A stretch of 36,444 nucleotides of DNA from Clostridia bacterium (GTDB lineage Bacteria > Bacillota > Clostridia > Christensenellales > CAG-138): assembly GCA_030526995.1 (NCBI GenBank), contig JAUNBP010000014.1, positions 1 to 36,444 of the forward strand, given 5' to 3'. The position numbers were made by a program, and so were the translations under genes. Below, piece after piece: positions 1 through 7,208 of the stretch. Within the stretch, counting starts at the first letter, position 1; each line of letters begins with the position of its first letter. Under the pieces are notes generated by a model. The model was not told the DNA's origin. It ran no database searches and was given only the letters and a program-made list of their open reading frames with translations.

Positions 1-21
1 TTTCCTCGGGTTTTGGGGGAC

Positions 22-79
22 TTGACTTTTTGAAAGTGTCAAAGATGGGATTATACACGCAGATGACGGGTTCAGTCAA
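22..79 (-). promoter_or_regulatory. Outward promoter with dyad at left window edge
   Basis: On the minus strand there is a TTGACT box (plus positions 74-79), an 18-bp spacer and a perfect TATAAT (50-55), reading out of the window. Just downstream, over the expected start site, lies an imperfect dyad at 22-42 (arms TTGAC/GTCAA, with further pairing inside). It probably drives a gene left of position 1. This lies 38 bases beyond the stop codon of the GntR gene, so that next gene may be transcribed independently. The rest of 1-116 shows no gene. Confidence 0.45.
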
Positions 80-116
80 CAGATAGATAATTCAAATTGC
101 AAAATTGCATCACAGC

Positions 117-782
117 TCACAGGCCGAGCTTGTGTATCGTATGCCGAATGTGTACGCTCATTGCGGACCTTGCGCCCTCGGCGTCCCGAGCCTTCAGAAA
201 ATCGACGATGGAGCGGTTGTCGGCTGCGACCATGCTTTTGAGCGATTTTTTGTTGTCCGAGATAAGCATAGCCTCATGCACCGCCGAATTGATTATAGGG
301 AAGAGCCGCATGATGAACTCGTTATGCGAGGCGGTGGCTATCATCTCATGGAAGAGCTGATCGGCATCCGGCCAAGCTCCGTTGCTCTTCAAAAGCCGCT
401 CAATCTTTTTCGCCTGCGCTTCGATGGCGTCAATCTCCTCATCGGTGGCACGTTCGCAGGCGAGCATTATGCACTGCGGCTCGAAAATGAGCCTTATCTC
501 GTACATCTCGGACAGCCTTACCCGCTTCCGCTCCAGCGCCGCAACATCAAAGCCCTCATCCTTGGGCAGATTGCTTGCAATGAAGGTGCCGGAGCCCCTT
601 TTGACCACCAAAAAGCCCTGCACCACAAGGCTCCTTACCGCCTCCCTAAGCGTGGCACGGCTCACCATAAATCTTGAAGCAAGCTCCATTTCGTTGGGCA
701 GCTTCTCGCCTTCAGCCCATTCCTTTTTTACGACTATGCTGTTGTACAGCGCATCTGCGGTTCGTTCCGACAGGCTCTTCAC
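117..782 (-). CDS. GntR/FadR-family (FCD domain) transcriptional regulator
   Basis: This is a 221-residue DNA-binding regulator. Residues about 1-70 form a winged helix-turn-helix of the GntR type, with the recognition-helix region around SRATLREAVRSL. Residues about 85-215 fit the all-helical FCD ligand domain, with Asp and His residues (D-Q-L-F-H, V-H-E-A and a His-rich C-terminus) placed like the metal/ligand site of that family. The start is GTG at 782, 8 bases after AAAGGAG. It is divergent from the ptb-buk-kor-ilvE operon and shares an overlapping promoter region, so it is the obvious local regulator of that operon and probably of itself. The effector is unknown; FCD regulators commonly bind organic acids, so a branched-chain 2-oxoacid or fatty acid is a reasonable guess. 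Family call is firm; target is inference. Confidence 0.9.
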   Translation of the reverse strand: MKSLSERTADALYNSIVVKKEWAEGEKLPNEMELASRFMVSRATLREAVRSLVVQGFLVVKRGSGTFIASNLPKDEGFDVAALERKRVRLSEMYEIRLIFEPQCIMLACERATDEEIDAIEAQAKKIERLLKSNGAWPDADQLFHEMIATASHNEFIMRLFPIINSAVHEAMLISDNKKSLKSMVAADNRSIVDFLKARDAEGARSAMSVHIRHTIHKLGL

Positions 783-824
783 GGTGCGTACTCCTTTTCA
801 AAATAATATACTTTGCTCCTCGTC

Positions 825-853
825 TTGACATATAGCAGTATATCAGATAAACT
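825..853 (+). promoter_or_regulatory. Promoter of the ptb-buk-kor-ilvE operon
   Basis: A perfect -35 TTGACA (825-830), a 17-bp spacer and a -10 TAAACT (848-853, 4 of 6) precede ptb. The expected start site is near 860, giving a leader of about 47 bases. The promoter physically overlaps the divergent promoter of the GntR gene. Confidence 0.6.
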
Positions 854-865
854 GACATCAGACAA
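837..865 (-). promoter_or_regulatory. Promoter of the GntR regulator gene
   Basis: Read on the minus strand: -35 TTGTCT (plus 860-865), a 17-bp spacer, -10 TATACT (plus 837-842, 5 of 6), with a TG one base upstream of the -10 (extended -10). It overlaps the opposite-facing ptb promoter by 17 bp, so the two polymerases should exclude one another. Confidence 0.6.
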
Positions 866-870
866 GTGTC
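861..870. promoter_or_regulatory. Candidate operator GACAAGTGTC
   Basis: A short perfect dyad (GACA, 2 bases, TGTC) lies over the expected start of the ptb transcript and touches the -35 box of the divergent GntR gene. A bound regulator here could affect both promoters. The arms are only 4 bp, so this is weak alone. It does not match the classical FadR site closely. Confidence 0.3.
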
Positions 871-906
871 GATTTCTCATACAACTGTGGAGAAAGGGGC
901 TGTAAT

Positions 907-1824
907 ATGATTACCGATTTTAACTCTTTGCAAAAGGATTTGCCGCTCTTTGACAAGCCAACGCTTGCGGTTGCGGCAGCACAGGACGCCTACGTCCTTT
1001 CGGCCATCCGAAGCGCTGTTAACAAGAACATGGCAAAAGCAATATTGATAGGCAGCAAGGCCGAGATAGAGAGCATAGCCGAAAAAGAAAACATTTCACT
1101 CGACGGCATCGAGATTGTCGATGTTTCCGATAAGGCAGCGGCATGTGCTGCTGCTGTTTCATTGGTGCGGCAGGGCAGGGCGCAGGCAGTCATGAAGGGA
1201 CTGGTGGACACCTCGGTGTTTTTGCGTGCGGTCTTGGACAAGGAAAACGGAATAAGAAAGGCACCGCTTTTGTCCCACGTCGGAGTGTTCGAGCTTCCCT
1301 CATTCGACCGACTGATTACGGTTACCGACGCAGCACTTAACATGTACCCCAACGCAGATCAAAAGCAGAGCATATTGGAGAACGCCCGAGAGGTGCAAAA
1401 TGCGCTCGGCGTCAGCAACCCGATTGCAGCCTGCGTATGCGCAATAGAGAAGTTTAACGAAAAGATGCCCCCCACCGTCGATGCTTCAGAGCTTGTAAGG
1501 CGCAATCGGGAGGGGCTTATCAAGGGTATGCGCATCATTGGGCCGCTTGCGCTCGACAATGCTCTTTTTGTCGAGTGTGCGGAACACAAGGGCATAACCG
1601 ATCCGCTTGCCGGCAGGGCCGATATACTTTTAATGCCAAACATAGAGAGCGGAAACGTGCTTTATAAGAGCCTCGCCTACATAGCGGGCGCACGCAATGC
1701 GGGCGTATTGGTGGGAGCGGGCGCACCCGTGGTTCTAACGTCAAGATCGGACCACGAGGACACCAAGCTAAACTCAATCGCCCTCGCCATGCGCCTTGCA
1801 CTCTATCAAAGGAGCCATCAATAA
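907..1824 (+). CDS. ptb: Phosphate butyryltransferase (phosphotransbutyrylase)
   Basis: This 305-residue cytoplasmic enzyme belongs to the phosphate acetyl/butyryl transferase family and should convert an acyl-CoA plus phosphate to acyl phosphate plus CoA. Length matches clostridial Ptb (about 300) and is shorter than most acetyl-specific Pta proteins. The C-terminal part (around GADILLMPNIESGNVLYKSL) is the typical conserved block of the family. The ATG at 907 follows an AAAGGGG ribosome site. It is the first gene of the operon and its TAA stop overlaps the buk ATG (TAATG), implying translational coupling. Because the same operon carries a 2-oxoacid:ferredoxin oxidoreductase and a branched-chain aminotransferase, the natural substrates are probably isobutyryl-, isovaleryl- or 2-methylbutyryl-CoA rather than, or as well as, butyryl-CoA. 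That specificity is inference. Confidence 0.92.
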   Translation: MITDFNSLQKDLPLFDKPTLAVAAAQDAYVLSAIRSAVNKNMAKAILIGSKAEIESIAEKENISLDGIEIVDVSDKAAACAAAVSLVRQGRAQAVMKGLVDTSVFLRAVLDKENGIRKAPLLSHVGVFELPSFDRLITVTDAALNMYPNADQKQSILENAREVQNALGVSNPIAACVCAIEKFNEKMPPTVDASELVRRNREGLIKGMRIIGPLALDNALFVECAEHKGITDPLAGRADILLMPNIESGNVLYKSLAYIAGARNAGVLVGAGAPVVLTSRSDHEDTKLNSIALAMRLALYQRSHQ

Positions 1825-2888
1825 TGAAGATACTCGCAATTAACCCCGGGTCAACCTCGACCAAGATAGCGGTCTATGACGACTTGAACCCCGTATTTGA
1901 AACCGTGTTGCGGCACGACGCCAAGGAGCTTGCCCTTTGCGACACCATGGACAAGGATTTGGCGTTTAGAAACAAGGTCATTGACGAGGCGATAGAAAAA
2001 AACGGCGTTGACAAGCATGAGCTTGCAGCCGTCATAGGCAGGGGCGGGCTTATGCGTCCCTTGGACGGCGGCACCTATGCCGTAAATCAGCACATGCTCG
2101 ATGATTTGCGCTCGCTTAAATACGGCGATCACGCCTCCAACCTCGGCGCACACCTTGCAAAGGCGATAGCCGAGCCCCTCAAGATTCCCTCGTTCATAGC
2201 GGACCCGGTGGTAGTGGACGAGCTTTGCCCGCTTGCCCGACTTTCGGGCTGGAACGGGATTGCTCGGGTTTCCATCTTCCATGCCCTCAATCAAAAGGCG
2301 GTATCCAAGCGCTTCGCTGCCTCGCAGGGAAGGCACTACGAGGATATGAACCTCATCGTTGCGCACATGGGCGGCGGCGTCTCCGTGGGCGCACATCTGA
2401 GAGGCCGCATAATCGACGTTAACAACGGCTTGGACGGCGACGGCCCCTACTCCGCAGAACGCTGCGGCGGACTTCCGATGTCGGGACTTGTTCGCTACAT
2501 CTGCGCACAGGAGGAGAAGTCCCCCGATGCGCTTATAAAAAGATTGATTAAAAACGGGGGCTTGATGGGCTATCTCGGCACCAACGACGGCAAGGAGATA
2601 AGCAAGCGGGCAACTGAGGGCGATGAAAAAGCCCGCCTCTACTACGAGGGCATGGCATATCAGATTTCAAAGGAAATAGGTTCCTGTGCAGCCGTACTCA
2701 AAGGCGAGGTTGACAACATAATCTTAACCGGAGGCTTTGCCTATGACAAGCTGTTGACGGGCTGGATAGAGGAGCGGGTTTCATTCATAGCCCCGGTCGT
2801 TGTAATGGCGGGCGAGGATGAGCTAATCGCCCTTGTCGAGGCGGCGCTTCGAGTTCTAAACGGCAAAGAGGAGGTTAAGACCTACTGA
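1824..2888 (+). CDS. buk: Butyrate kinase / branched-chain fatty acid kinase
   Basis: A 354-residue acetokinase-family enzyme that transfers the phosphate of an acyl phosphate to ADP, giving a fatty acid and ATP. The N-terminus carries the phosphate-binding motif INPGSTSTKIA and the middle carries HMGGGVSVGAH, both characteristic of the ASKHA fold. Length matches Buk (about 355), not acetate kinase (about 400). It starts at the ATG overlapping the ptb stop, and its own TGA overlaps the ATG of the next gene by one base. With Ptb it forms the ATP-yielding end of the pathway encoded by the operon. Substrate range (butyrate versus isobutyrate or isovalerate) cannot be read from the sequence; the operon context favours branched-chain acids. 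Confidence 0.92.
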   Translation: MKILAINPGSTSTKIAVYDDLNPVFETVLRHDAKELALCDTMDKDLAFRNKVIDEAIEKNGVDKHELAAVIGRGGLMRPLDGGTYAVNQHMLDDLRSLKYGDHASNLGAHLAKAIAEPLKIPSFIADPVVVDELCPLARLSGWNGIARVSIFHALNQKAVSKRFAASQGRHYEDMNLIVAHMGGGVSVGAHLRGRIIDVNNGLDGDGPYSAERCGGLPMSGLVRYICAQEEKSPDALIKRLIKNGGLMGYLGTNDGKEISKRATEGDEKARLYYEGMAYQISKEIGSCAAVLKGEVDNIILTGGFAYDKLLTGWIEERVSFIAPVVVMAGEDELIALVEAALRVLNGKEEVKTY

Positions 2889-3556
2889 TGATTACGGCGG
2901 TTACGGGGCATTACGGGAGCGGGAAAACCGAATTTGCGATAAACCTTGCGTTGAGTCTGCGGGGCGAAAAAAAGGTGTATCTTTGCGACCTCGACATAGT
3001 AAACCCCTATTTCTGCACCCGTGAGCGCAAGGAGGTTTTGACCGAAAAGGGCTTGAATGTGATAGTTTCGCTCGGAGGTATGCAGATAGACATACCCGCC
3101 CTGCCCCCCGAAATTCTCACGATGTTCGAGCCAAACGTTTTGGGCGTTATGGACGTTGGCGGCGACCCCGTGGGCGCAAGGGTCTTGGCACGGTATGAGC
3201 GGGAGTTTGCAAGGACGCCGCACGAGCTTTTATGCGTGATAAACGCCAACCGCAGGGAGACCTCGACTGCTAAAAAGGCGATAGACTATATTAGAGCGAT
3301 AGAACAGAGCTGCAACATGAAGGTAACGGGGCTTGTGAACAACACGCATCTTCTGCATGAAACAACCCGTGACGAGATTGAAAAGGGAAGGCTCTTGTGC
3401 AACGAAATTTCCGCAATGACGGGCATTCCGCTCAAATACAATGCGGCGGATAAGAGGCTGATTAAGCAGGTGTCGGACATTCCACACCTGTTTTTGATGG
3501 ATATATACATGAAAAAACCTTGGGAGGACGATTATGGCAGCAAGAGTGACGTTTGA
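2888..3556 (+). CDS. P-loop ATPase embedded in the oxidoreductase operon
   Basis: A 222-residue protein with a Walker A motif at residues about 7-14 (GHYGSGKT), a switch-like segment CDLDIVNPYFCTRERKE, and a probable Walker B/switch II segment VMDVGGDP near residue 95. The fold is probably of the SIMIBI/MinD-ParA kind, but the first Lys of the deviant Walker motif (KGGxGK) is absent. No CxxC pair is present, so it is not an obvious Mrp/NBP35-type Fe-S carrier. It overlaps buk by one base and the ferredoxin subunit gene by 23 bases, so it is fully integrated in the operon. Its job is unknown; assembly or activation of the oxidoreductase is a guess based only on position. Confidence 0.8.
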   Translation: MITAVTGHYGSGKTEFAINLALSLRGEKKVYLCDLDIVNPYFCTRERKEVLTEKGLNVIVSLGGMQIDIPALPPEILTMFEPNVLGVMDVGGDPVGARVLARYEREFARTPHELLCVINANRRETSTAKKAIDYIRAIEQSCNMKVTGLVNNTHLLHETTRDEIEKGRLLCNEISAMTGIPLKYNAADKRLIKQVSDIPHLFLMDIYMKKPWEDDYGSKSDV

Positions 3557-3752
3557 CAGGGACAGGTGCAAGGGCTGTGAACTTTGCATTTCGGTCTGTC
3601 CCAAACACATCGTTTCGATAGACGAAGCGAACACGAACCGCAAGGGGTATCACCCTGCGCATGTCAAGGACATGGACCAATGCACGGGCTGTGCAAGCTG
3701 TGCAAGGATATGCCCCGACTCTATCATCACGGTTTACAGGGAGGTGAAGTAG
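3534..3752 (+). CDS. 2-oxoacid:ferredoxin oxidoreductase, delta (2x[4Fe-4S]) subunit
   Basis: A 72-residue ferredoxin-like subunit with two complete cluster motifs, CKGCELCISVCP near the N-terminus and CTGCASCARICP near the C-terminus, each able to hold one [4Fe-4S] cluster. It is the electron-carrying subunit of a four-gene KOR/VOR-type enzyme and passes electrons from the TPP site to soluble ferredoxin. The start ATG at 3534 lies inside the end of the upstream ATPase gene, behind a GGAGG site. The alpha gene follows immediately after the stop. The order delta-alpha-beta-gamma is common for this enzyme class in Clostridia. Confidence 0.9.
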   Translation: MAARVTFDRDRCKGCELCISVCPKHIVSIDEANTNRKGYHPAHVKDMDQCTGCASCARICPDSIITVYREVK

Positions 3753-4814
3753 ATGGCAAAGGAATTATGGAAAGGCAACGAGGCCATTGCAGAGGCTGCA
3801 ATAAAGGCGGGCTGCAAGTTCTTCTTCGGCTATCCGATAACGCCGCAAAATGAGATACCCGAATACTTTTCAAAGAGGCTTCCCGAGGTCAGCGGCTGCT
3901 TTTTGCAGGCCGAGAGCGAGATAGCCGCAATCAACATGGTCTACGGAGCGGCGGGTGCGGGCTCGAGGGTTATGACCTCATCCTCCTCGCCCGGAATCAG
4001 CTTAAAGCAGGAGGGTATAACCTACATCGCCTGCGCCGAGCTTCCGGCGGTCATCGTCAACATGATGAGAGGCGGCCCCGGGCTTGGCAACATAGCCCCC
4101 TCGCAGGCGGACTACTATCAGGCGACCCGAGGCGGCGGTAACGGCGACTATCGCACGGTGGTCTTGGCTCCCGCAACGATTCAGGAGGCAACCGACCTCG
4201 TTCAAGAGGCGTTCGACATTGCCGATATGTACAGGATTCCGGTCGTCGTATTGGCGGACGGCATGATAGGACAGATGATGGAGGCGATAGAGTGGAGAAC
4301 ACCCAAAAAGCGTGAGCTGCCAAAAAAGACTTGGGCAACCGACGGCACCAAGCTGCAAAGGCAGCACAACATAGTCAATTCGCTGTTTATCGATGCCGGC
4401 GACTGCACCGTGCAGAATCAAAAGCTCGCAAAAAAATACGAGGCAATCGTTCAAAACGAGATAAAGTACAGCATCACGGGCGAGGAGGACCCCGAGGTCG
4501 TGTTCGTGGCTTACGGCACGATGAGCAGGGTCGCACGGGCTGCCTGCATGAGGCTCAATGAGCAGGGCATAAAGGCTTCGCTGTTCCGCCCGATCACGCT
4601 TTGGCCCTTCCCCACAGAGCAGCTTAAAGCGGAGGCTGTAAAGCCCAACGTAAAGGCTGTAATCACGGTGGAGCTCAGCATGGGCCAGATGGTTGACGAT
4701 GTAAAAATCGCAGTCGAGGGCGCAAAGAAGGTCAGCTTTGTAGGCACCGGCGGCGGCATCATCCCCACACCGCAGGAAATAGAAGAAGCTGCAAAGAAAA
4801 TTCTCGGGAGGTAA
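3753..4814 (+). CDS. 2-oxoacid:ferredoxin oxidoreductase, alpha subunit
   Basis: This 353-residue subunit has the N-terminal pyrimidine-binding domain of the family (GNEAIAEAAIKAGCKFFFGY and PITPQNEIPEYF, residues about 6-35) followed by the transketolase C-like domain (about 240-350, including TVELSMGQMVDDV). Together with beta, gamma and delta it oxidatively decarboxylates a 2-oxoacid with CoA to acyl-CoA, CO2 and reduced ferredoxin. The start is supported by a GGAGGTG site in the end of the delta gene. Neighbouring ilvE and ptb-buk argue for branched-chain 2-oxoacids (a VOR-type enzyme), although 2-oxoglutarate or other acids cannot be excluded from sequence alone. Confidence 0.9.
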   Translation: MAKELWKGNEAIAEAAIKAGCKFFFGYPITPQNEIPEYFSKRLPEVSGCFLQAESEIAAINMVYGAAGAGSRVMTSSSSPGISLKQEGITYIACAELPAVIVNMMRGGPGLGNIAPSQADYYQATRGGGNGDYRTVVLAPATIQEATDLVQEAFDIADMYRIPVVVLADGMIGQMMEAIEWRTPKKRELPKKTWATDGTKLQRQHNIVNSLFIDAGDCTVQNQKLAKKYEAIVQNEIKYSITGEEDPEVVFVAYGTMSRVARAACMRLNEQGIKASLFRPITLWPFPTEQLKAEAVKPNVKAVITVELSMGQMVDDVKIAVEGAKKVSFVGTGGGIIPTPQEIEEAAKKILGR

Positions 4815-4820
4815 CGGAAA

Positions 4821-5573
4821 ATGGAAAAGATAGTTTATCAAAAGTCCAAGGGCTTAACCGATGCCGAGCTGCATTACTGCCCCGGCTGTACCCACGGCAC
4901 AATTCACAAGCTGGTAGCCGAATCGCTCGAGGAATTGGGGCTTGTTGGCACAACCGTAGGCATAGCGCCTGTAGGCTGTTCGGTCTTTGCCTATAACTAC
5001 TTTGCCTGCGACATGCAGGAGGCGGCGCATGGCAGGGCGCCCGCAGTGGCAACGGGCATAAAGCGCACGCACCCCGAGCTTACGGTGTTCACCTATCAGG
5101 GCGACGGCGACCTTGCCGCAATCGGAACGGCGGAGATAGTCCACAGCGCAATGCGCGGCGAGAAGATTACCACCATCTTTGTAAACAACGCAATCTACGG
5201 AATGACGGGCGGGCAGATGGCTCCCACGACACTTGTTGGGCAGAAGGCCACAACTGCTCCCTACGGCAGGCAGCAGGACCATTACGGCTCTCCGATTAGG
5301 ATGTGCGAGCTCCTGTCCACGATTGACGGCACGGCATACGCCGAGCGGGTCACGGTCACGGACATCCCAAACCTGATGAAGGCAAAGCGTGCTATCAAAA
5401 AGGCGTTCACTCTTCAACAGCAGGGTGCAGGCTTCACCTTCGTTGAGGTTCTGTCCACCTGTCCCACCAACTGGGGCATGACCCCCTTAAAGGCAATCGA
5501 CTGGCTCAAAAACAACATGATTCCCTATTTCCCGCTCGGCGTATATGCCGACAGAACGGAGGAAGCGAAATGA
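4821..5573 (+). CDS. 2-oxoacid:ferredoxin oxidoreductase, beta (TPP-binding) subunit
   Basis: A 250-residue thiamine-pyrophosphate subunit. The TPP/Mg signature is clear: GDGD at residues 94-97 followed about 25-30 residues later by NNAIYGMTGGQ. The N-terminal CPGC (residues 20-23) and the GCS segment near 52-54 are typical of KOR/VOR beta chains. It carries the catalytic cofactor for decarboxylation of the 2-oxoacid. The ATG follows GGGAGG in the end of alpha, and the stop overlaps the start of the gamma gene (ATGA). Confidence 0.92.
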   Translation: MEKIVYQKSKGLTDAELHYCPGCTHGTIHKLVAESLEELGLVGTTVGIAPVGCSVFAYNYFACDMQEAAHGRAPAVATGIKRTHPELTVFTYQGDGDLAAIGTAEIVHSAMRGEKITTIFVNNAIYGMTGGQMAPTTLVGQKATTAPYGRQQDHYGSPIRMCELLSTIDGTAYAERVTVTDIPNLMKAKRAIKKAFTLQQQGAGFTFVEVLSTCPTNWGMTPLKAIDWLKNNMIPYFPLGVYADRTEEAK

Positions 5574-6106
5574 CACACGAAATCATCATATCGGGCTTTG
5601 GCGGTCAGGGCGTAATGGCGATAGGAAAGACGATAGCAGAGGCGGGCATGAAGGAGGGCATGGACGTCTCGTGGCTTCCGAGCTACGGCCCCGAGATGCG
5701 CGGCGGCACTGCAAACTGCAGCGTCGTCCTCTCCAATGAACCCATCATAACCCCGCTCGTGCAAAACCCAACCGAGCTTATAGCGATGAACAAGCCCTCG
5801 CTTGTAAAGTTCGAGCCTGCGGTGGTCTCAGGCGGGCTGATTCTCGTCAACAGCTCGATAATCGAGATAAAGGCGGAGAGAACCGACGTCAGGACGGCAT
5901 ACGTCCCCTGCATCGATATTGCCGACGAGTTGGGCAATCTAAAGGTTGCAAACATGGTAATGCTCGGAGCCTACATAGAGGCTACGAAGGTCGTGGCGTT
6001 CGACATGATTCACGAGATGCTATCCCACATCTTCACCGGGCCCAAGGCGGCACTGGTGGGTCTTAACATCGAAGCACTTAAGCGCGGCGCAGCCTGCATA
6101 AAATAA
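5570..6106 (+). CDS. 2-oxoacid:ferredoxin oxidoreductase, gamma subunit
   Basis: A 178-residue gamma-type subunit beginning ISGFGGQGVMAIGKTIAEAG, the standard N-terminus of the POR/KOR gamma family, which contacts CoA and the alpha/beta core. The segment SYGPEMRGGTANCSV near residue 43 is also diagnostic. It begins in a 4-base overlap with beta, behind GGAGG, and is followed 10 bases later by ilvE. It completes the four-subunit enzyme in this operon. Confidence 0.92.
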   Translation: MTHEIIISGFGGQGVMAIGKTIAEAGMKEGMDVSWLPSYGPEMRGGTANCSVVLSNEPIITPLVQNPTELIAMNKPSLVKFEPAVVSGGLILVNSSIIEIKAERTDVRTAYVPCIDIADELGNLKVANMVMLGAYIEATKVVAFDMIHEMLSHIFTGPKAALVGLNIEALKRGAACIK

Positions 6107-6116
6107 GGAGGACAGC

Positions 6117-7187
6117 ATGAATATTCCGATTATCCGCACCCAAAAACCCAAGGTAAAGCCACAGGATGAGAGCAAACTCGGCTTTTGCAAGAGCTTCTCG
6201 GACTATATGTTCATCATGGAGTACAACGAAAAGGACGGTTGGCACAGTCCGAGGGTTCAGCCCTACGGCCCCCTAAACATCGATCCCGCCTCGCCGGTTC
6301 TCCACTATGCACAGGAGATATTCGAAGGCTTGAAGGCCTATAGGAGGAGCGACGGAACCATAGGCCTGTTCCGCCCGCTTGAAAACGCAAGGAGGATGAA
6401 CCGCAGCGCCGAGCGCATGTGCATCCCGCCTATAGACGAGGAGATTCAGCTTCAGGCCATGAAAACAATAGTCGAGGTCGAAAAGGACTGGGTTCCCAAA
6501 AGCCCGGGCACCTCGCTGTATCTAAGGCCCACCGTGATTGCAGAGGGCAACACCCTCGGCGTCCACGCTGCGGACCGCTATATCTACTTTATCATCTGTT
6601 CCCCCTCGGGCGCCTACTATGAGAGCGGCTTAAAGCCCGTCAGAATCCATATCGAGCCCAATTACGTTCGCTCGGTCAAGGGCGGCACCGGCGGTGCAAA
6701 GACCGGCGGAAACTACGCCTGCAGCCTCCGTGCAGCCGAGGACGCCAAAAAGCACGGCTTCGATCAGGTGCTCTGGCTCGACGGCAAGCGCAACCGCTAC
6801 ATCGAGGAAGTAGGAGCGATGAACGTAATGTTCATGATAGACGGCAAGCTCATAACCCCGCAGCTTTCGGGCAGCATCTTGGCAGGCATCACCCGCGATT
6901 CGGTGCTGCAGCTTGCAAGGGATAGGGGCATCCCCGTCGAGGAGCGCGCCATCTCGGTCTACGAGCTGATAGACGCCTACAAGGTTGGCAAGCTCACCGA
7001 AGCCTTCGGCACGGGCACGGCTGCCGTCATCTCCCCGATAGGCGAACTCGTGTTCAAGGACAACGTCCTAAACCTCGGTGAAGATATAGGCGAGGTCTCC
7101 CAATACATGTACGACACCCTAACCGGCATACAGTGCGGCAAACTCCCCGATGCCCACAACTGGACGATGGAGGTCTGCAAGGCGTAA
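6117..7187 (+). CDS. ilvE: Branched-chain amino acid aminotransferase
   Basis: A 356-residue PLP enzyme of fold type IV, long form (similar in length to eukaryotic-type BCATs, about 350-380). The catalytic Lys is K195 in GGAKTGGNYA; the segment AQEIFEGLKAYR (residues about 65-76) and the phosphate-binding IEEVGAMN and SGSILAGITRDS blocks are all present. It interconverts Leu, Ile and Val with their 2-oxoacids. Placed last in an operon with a 2-oxoacid:ferredoxin oxidoreductase and ptb-buk, it more likely works here in the catabolic direction, feeding 2-oxoacids into the oxidoreductase. An AAGGAGG site 5 bases upstream supports the start. Confidence 0.93.
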   Translation: MNIPIIRTQKPKVKPQDESKLGFCKSFSDYMFIMEYNEKDGWHSPRVQPYGPLNIDPASPVLHYAQEIFEGLKAYRRSDGTIGLFRPLENARRMNRSAERMCIPPIDEEIQLQAMKTIVEVEKDWVPKSPGTSLYLRPTVIAEGNTLGVHAADRYIYFIICSPSGAYYESGLKPVRIHIEPNYVRSVKGGTGGAKTGGNYACSLRAAEDAKKHGFDQVLWLDGKRNRYIEEVGAMNVMFMIDGKLITPQLSGSILAGITRDSVLQLARDRGIPVEERAISVYELIDAYKVGKLTEAFGTGTAAVISPIGELVFKDNVLNLGEDIGEVSQYMYDTLTGIQCGKLPDAHNWTMEVCKA

Positions 7188-7208
7188 GCCTTTATTTAGG
7201 AGCATAAC

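Noticed and set aside
105..677. 190-codon plus-strand frame opposite the GntR gene
   Set aside because: Antisense to a regulator with clear wHTH and FCD domains and a good ribosome site.
4002..4841. 279-codon open frame on the minus strand inside the alpha-subunit gene
   Set aside because: The plus strand encodes an unmistakable oxidoreductase alpha subunit in a packed operon; the antisense frame has no domain or start signal.
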